From Betaproteobacteria bacterium UBA6910 (GTDB lineage Bacteria > Pseudomonadota > Gammaproteobacteria > Burkholderiales > UBA6910), in assembly GCA_002451065.1 (NCBI GenBank), contig DKBC01000032.1, positions 1 to 8,175 of the forward strand: DNA of 8,175 bases, in the 5' to 3' direction. A model generated the notes under the pieces. The model searched no databases and was not told the DNA's origin. It saw only the letters and a program-made list of their open reading frames with translations. The position numbers and the translations under genes were made by a program. Numbering within the stretch: the first letter of the stretch is position 1; every line of letters begins with the position of its first letter. This document shows positions 6,313 through 8,175 of this stretch, piece by piece.

Positions 6313-7410
6313 ATGGGCGTCGACGCATCGACTCGTCGGTTCTCCGTCGGGCGCGCGCAGACCCTGGCGTTGGCCGTCTCGCTGGGGATCGCCTCGGGCT
6401 GCGCGCAGATCGGCCCCTCCACCATCGTCCGCGACCGCTTCGACTACACCGTGTCCGTCTCCGAATCCTGGAAACGGCAGATGCTCCTCAACGTAATCAA
6501 GATCCGGTACGGCGATGCCCCGATCTTTCTCGAGGTGGCCTCCATCATCAACCAGTACTCGCTGGAGGCGGAGCTGAACGCCGCCTTGGGGTGGTCCTTC
6601 CCGCCCGCCGGCCACGAGCAGCGCATCGGCGGCACGGGCCGCTATTACGACCGGCCGACGGTCAGCTACAACCTCCTGACCGGGGAGAAGTTCGCCCGCA
6701 GCATGATGGCGCCCATCCCTCCGCCCACGGTGATGGCGATGATCGAGGGCGGCTATCCGGCCGACATCGTTTTGCGGTTGATGGTCAAGTCCGTCAACGG
6801 CATCCGGAACCAGGCGGGGCTCTACAACCGGTCGGTTGCGGCAGACCCGGGCTTCTACCCGCTCTTGGACGAGCTTCGCAGGGTCCAGGAGTCGGGTGCC
6901 ATGTCCTTTCGGCTGAAGGCGACGGAGCAAGGGGAAGCCCTGGTCCTGGTATTTCGGCCGCAGGCGTCGCCGGACTTGGCGGAGGATGCCGGAAAGGTGC
7001 GGCGGATCCTCGGTCTGCGGGAAGGGCTGGAACAGTACCGGGTGGTGTACGGCTCCGCCGCGAGCGGCGACGACGAGATCGCCCTCCTGACGCGCTCGCT
7101 CCTGGAGATCCTGACCGACATCGCCTCCAGCGTCGAAGTCCCGCCCGAGCACGTCGCCGAGGCCCGGGTCGGCACGACCATGGAGTCCAGGGGCGAAGGC
7201 TTCCGGCCTCCGCTGGTCCGCATCTCGTACTCCGGGGACGAGCCGGCGGACGCGTACGCCGCCGCTCCCTATCGGGACGGCTGGTTCTCGATCTCCGACC
7301 GGGACTACCCGTCCAAGAGGATCTTCTCGTTCCTGATGTTCATCATGACCCTCACCGAAACCGGCGGCAAACAGGGAGCGCCGGTCATGACGATCTCCGC
7401 GGGGGGGTAG
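6313..7410 (+). CDS. Conserved lipoprotein of unknown function
   Basis: A 365-aa protein with a signal sequence ending in ASGC, so Cys30 is a likely lipidation site. Asp is absent at the +2 position (Ala31), which favours outer-membrane sorting in enterobacterial terms. The body is soluble and has conserved-looking blocks: DYTVSVSESWKRQMLLNVIK (44-63) with RYGDAPIFLEVASI (65-78), YYDRPTVSYNLLTGEKF (111-127) followed by MAPIPPPTVMAMIEGG (132-147), SVNGIRNQ (160-167), and near the end SISDRDYPSKRIFSFLMFIM (326-345). I recall the same blocks in unannotated proteobacterial lipoproteins, but know no assigned function. The start has GGAGGAGG (6299-6306) 6 nt upstream; it is 19 bp from the previous stop. 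An 8-bp hairpin follows 5 bp after the stop. Confidence 0.8.
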   Translation: MGVDASTRRFSVGRAQTLALAVSLGIASGCAQIGPSTIVRDRFDYTVSVSESWKRQMLLNVIKIRYGDAPIFLEVASIINQYSLEAELNAALGWSFPPAGHEQRIGGTGRYYDRPTVSYNLLTGEKFARSMMAPIPPPTVMAMIEGGYPADIVLRLMVKSVNGIRNQAGLYNRSVAADPGFYPLLDELRRVQESGAMSFRLKATEQGEALVLVFRPQASPDLAEDAGKVRRILGLREGLEQYRVVYGSAASGDDEIALLTRSLLEILTDIASSVEVPPEHVAEARVGTTMESRGEGFRPPLVRISYSGDEPADAYAAAPYRDGWFSISDRDYPSKRIFSFLMFIMTLTETGGKQGAPVMTISAGG

Positions 7411-7415
7411 AGGGA

Positions 7416-7437
7416 GAGGGCGTGGTTGAACGCCCTC
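7416..7437. repeat. 8-bp perfect hairpin directly after the 365-aa lipoprotein gene
   Basis: Arms GAGGGCGT (7416-7423) and ACGCCCTC (7430-7437) with a GGTTGA loop, 5 bp past the stop. A second, weaker stem, CCGCC (7442-7446) with GGCGG (7459-7463), follows. There is no T-tract. The pair may partially terminate transcription, protect the upstream mRNA end, or form the leader of the next gene. Confidence 0.5.
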
Positions 7438-7486
7438 CGGTCCGCCCCCATTTCGGGTGGCGGCGAACAAGAGAGGAGGCAGACCC

Positions 7487-7783
7487 ATGAGGAAACGAAT
7501 CGGTCCGGTGGCACTGGCAGTCGCGGCGATGTCGGCCGCGGCGTGGCTGGGGAGCTGCGGGGGAGCCCCACCGAAGCCCACGAGCCTCTTGCGCACCTAC
7601 GCCCTGGTGGACGATGAGGGCCGCAAGGCGGGCACGGTGGTGTTCAACCCCATGGGCGGCGGGGAAGTGCGCGACGCGGACGGCACCGTGATCGGCATCA
7701 TCTCGGCGCCTGCAGCCAAGGCAGCGCCCGCTCCGGCCCCGACGCCGGCTCCCGAAAAGGCACCGGAGCCGGAAAAGAAGTAG
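7487..7783 (+). CDS. Small lipoprotein with Pro/Ala-rich tail, function unknown
   Basis: A 98-aa product. The signal sequence has a charged start (MRKR), a hydrophobic core and the lipobox LGSC, placing the lipidated residue at Cys24. A short beta-rich core, TYALVDDEGRKAGTVVFNP then GGGEVRDADGTVIGIIS (37-73), looks like a small repeated-strand module. The last 25 residues are a low-complexity Pro/Ala/Glu/Lys tail (PAPAPTPAPEKAPEPEKK) that could span or touch the cell wall. The ATG at 7487 has AGGAGG at 7474-7479, 7 nt upstream; an in-frame ATG at 7457 would put 10 extra polar residues before the signal and lacks a site. It lies 76 bp after the larger lipoprotein gene and may share its transcript. 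I recognise no named family. Confidence 0.75.
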   Translation: MRKRIGPVALAVAAMSAAAWLGSCGGAPPKPTSLLRTYALVDDEGRKAGTVVFNPMGGGEVRDADGTVIGIISAPAAKAAPAPAPTPAPEKAPEPEKK

Positions 7784-7816
7784 CGACGAGAGGGGAAAGG
7801 CAAGGCGAAGGGGGCC

Positions 7817-7841
7817 GACACGAACCCAAGGGGTTCTTGTC
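7817..7841. terminator. Possible intrinsic terminator or hairpin after the small lipoprotein gene
   Basis: The stem GAACCC (7822-7827) with GGGTTC (7831-7836) around an AAG loop extends, after one C-T mismatch, with GACA (7817-7820) and TGTC (7838-7841), giving 10 pairs. It is followed only by a mixed TTGTCT-like run, so termination would be weak. It lies 34 bp past the stop in a 197-bp gap that otherwise shows only one more dyad, GGCGGG (7875-7880) with CCCGCC (7896-7901). Confidence 0.4.
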
Positions 7842-7980
7842 TGCACCGCTTCGGTTCCCTCACGCCCCACGGTCGGCGGGTAAGGGCGAAGTCGGCCCGC
7901 CCCCCGCCGGGGACGAGGGATCGGATCGCCCTGCCGGCGACGATTCGCGACGCGCCGCGAGCGCACAAAGGAGGTGAGAC

Positions 7981-8175
7981 ATGGTGAGACCGTCGTGGTG
8001 GAGGCTGGTGTTCGTTGCCGCGGTGATTGCCGGCGTTGCAGCGCCCCTGGTGCCGGCTCGTGCCCAGGAGTTGGTGATCTACCCCGCCAAGGGGCAGAGC
8101 GCGGAGCAGCTCGAGAAGGACAAGTTCGAGTGCTACGGGTGGGCCAAGGGCCAGAGCGGGTTCGACCCCATGGCG
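7981..8175 (+). CDS. Secreted protein, partial; possibly glycine-zipper family
   Basis: The first 65 residues run off the right edge. Residues 1-28 form a signal peptide (MVRPSWWRLVFVAAVIAGV core) with likely cleavage after ARA, giving a mature start QELVIYPAKGQSAEQLEKDK. The following FECYGWAKGQSGFDPMA is a distinctive block: a lone Cys followed by an aromatic, a WA pair, Q-S-G-F-D-P. I recall this N-terminal block from small proteobacterial envelope proteins that carry a C-terminal glycine-zipper segment, which would lie outside the window, so that part is unverified. The ribosome binding site AAAGGAGGTGA (7967-7977) is nearly a perfect anti-SD match, suggesting strong translation. Confidence 0.75.
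   Translation, partial: MVRPSWWRLVFVAAVIAGVAAPLVPARAQELVIYPAKGQSAEQLEKDKFECYGWAKGQSGFDPMA

Noticed and set aside
6157..7596. 479-codon minus-strand frame opposite the lipoprotein genes
   Set aside because: Low-complexity Arg/Pro/Gly product with no ribosome binding site; the plus strand carries a coherent lipoprotein with lipobox and ribosome binding site.

Overview
The window looks like chromosomal DNA of a GC-rich (roughly two-thirds G+C by eye), Gram-negative bacterium. The diderm envelope is shown directly by two outer-membrane beta-barrel proteins (MipA/OmpV type and phospholipase A1), two lipoproteins and several Sec signal peptides. Nearly every gene has a strong AGGAGG-type ribosome binding site. 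A deltaproteobacterial or other proteobacterial origin is plausible from the protein families, but I cannot fix the taxon from the sequence.

Left edge, minus strand (1-393): a HicB-type antitoxin whose C-terminal end lies beyond the window, preceded 3 bp upstream by a short HicA-like frame. That frame keeps the second half of the HicA fold but seems to lack the first helix. Divergent from this, at 552-1541 on the plus strand, is a complete Glk-family glucokinase with all expected motifs.

From 1890 to the right edge every gene is on the plus strand and every product carries an export signal or is an integral membrane protein. The first block is a MipA/OmpV outer-membrane protein (1890-2702), an outer-membrane phospholipase A with intact His-Ser-Asn catalytic residues (2807-3697), and a large MscS-family mechanosensitive channel with a periplasmic N-terminal domain (3805-5466), with about 105 bp between neighbours. 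After a 284-bp spacer holding a repeat-like element come a secreted 180-aa protein with four cysteines (5751-6293) and, 19 bp later, a 365-aa lipoprotein of unknown function (6313-7410). A 98-aa lipoprotein with a Pro/Ala-rich tail (7487-7783) and the start of a further secreted protein (7981 onward, cut by the window end) follow.

The right-hand 6.3 kb can be read as an envelope-maintenance neighbourhood: lipid-damage response (PldA), osmotic release (MscS), an outer-membrane protein linked in other bacteria to peptidoglycan or antibiotic phenotypes (MipA/OmpV), and uncharacterised surface lipoproteins. Whether these form one functional system is inference. Most intergenic gaps contain a GC-rich perfect inverted repeat of 6-8 bp, none followed by a good T-tract. 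I saw no tRNA, rRNA, CRISPR array, transposase or phage gene.
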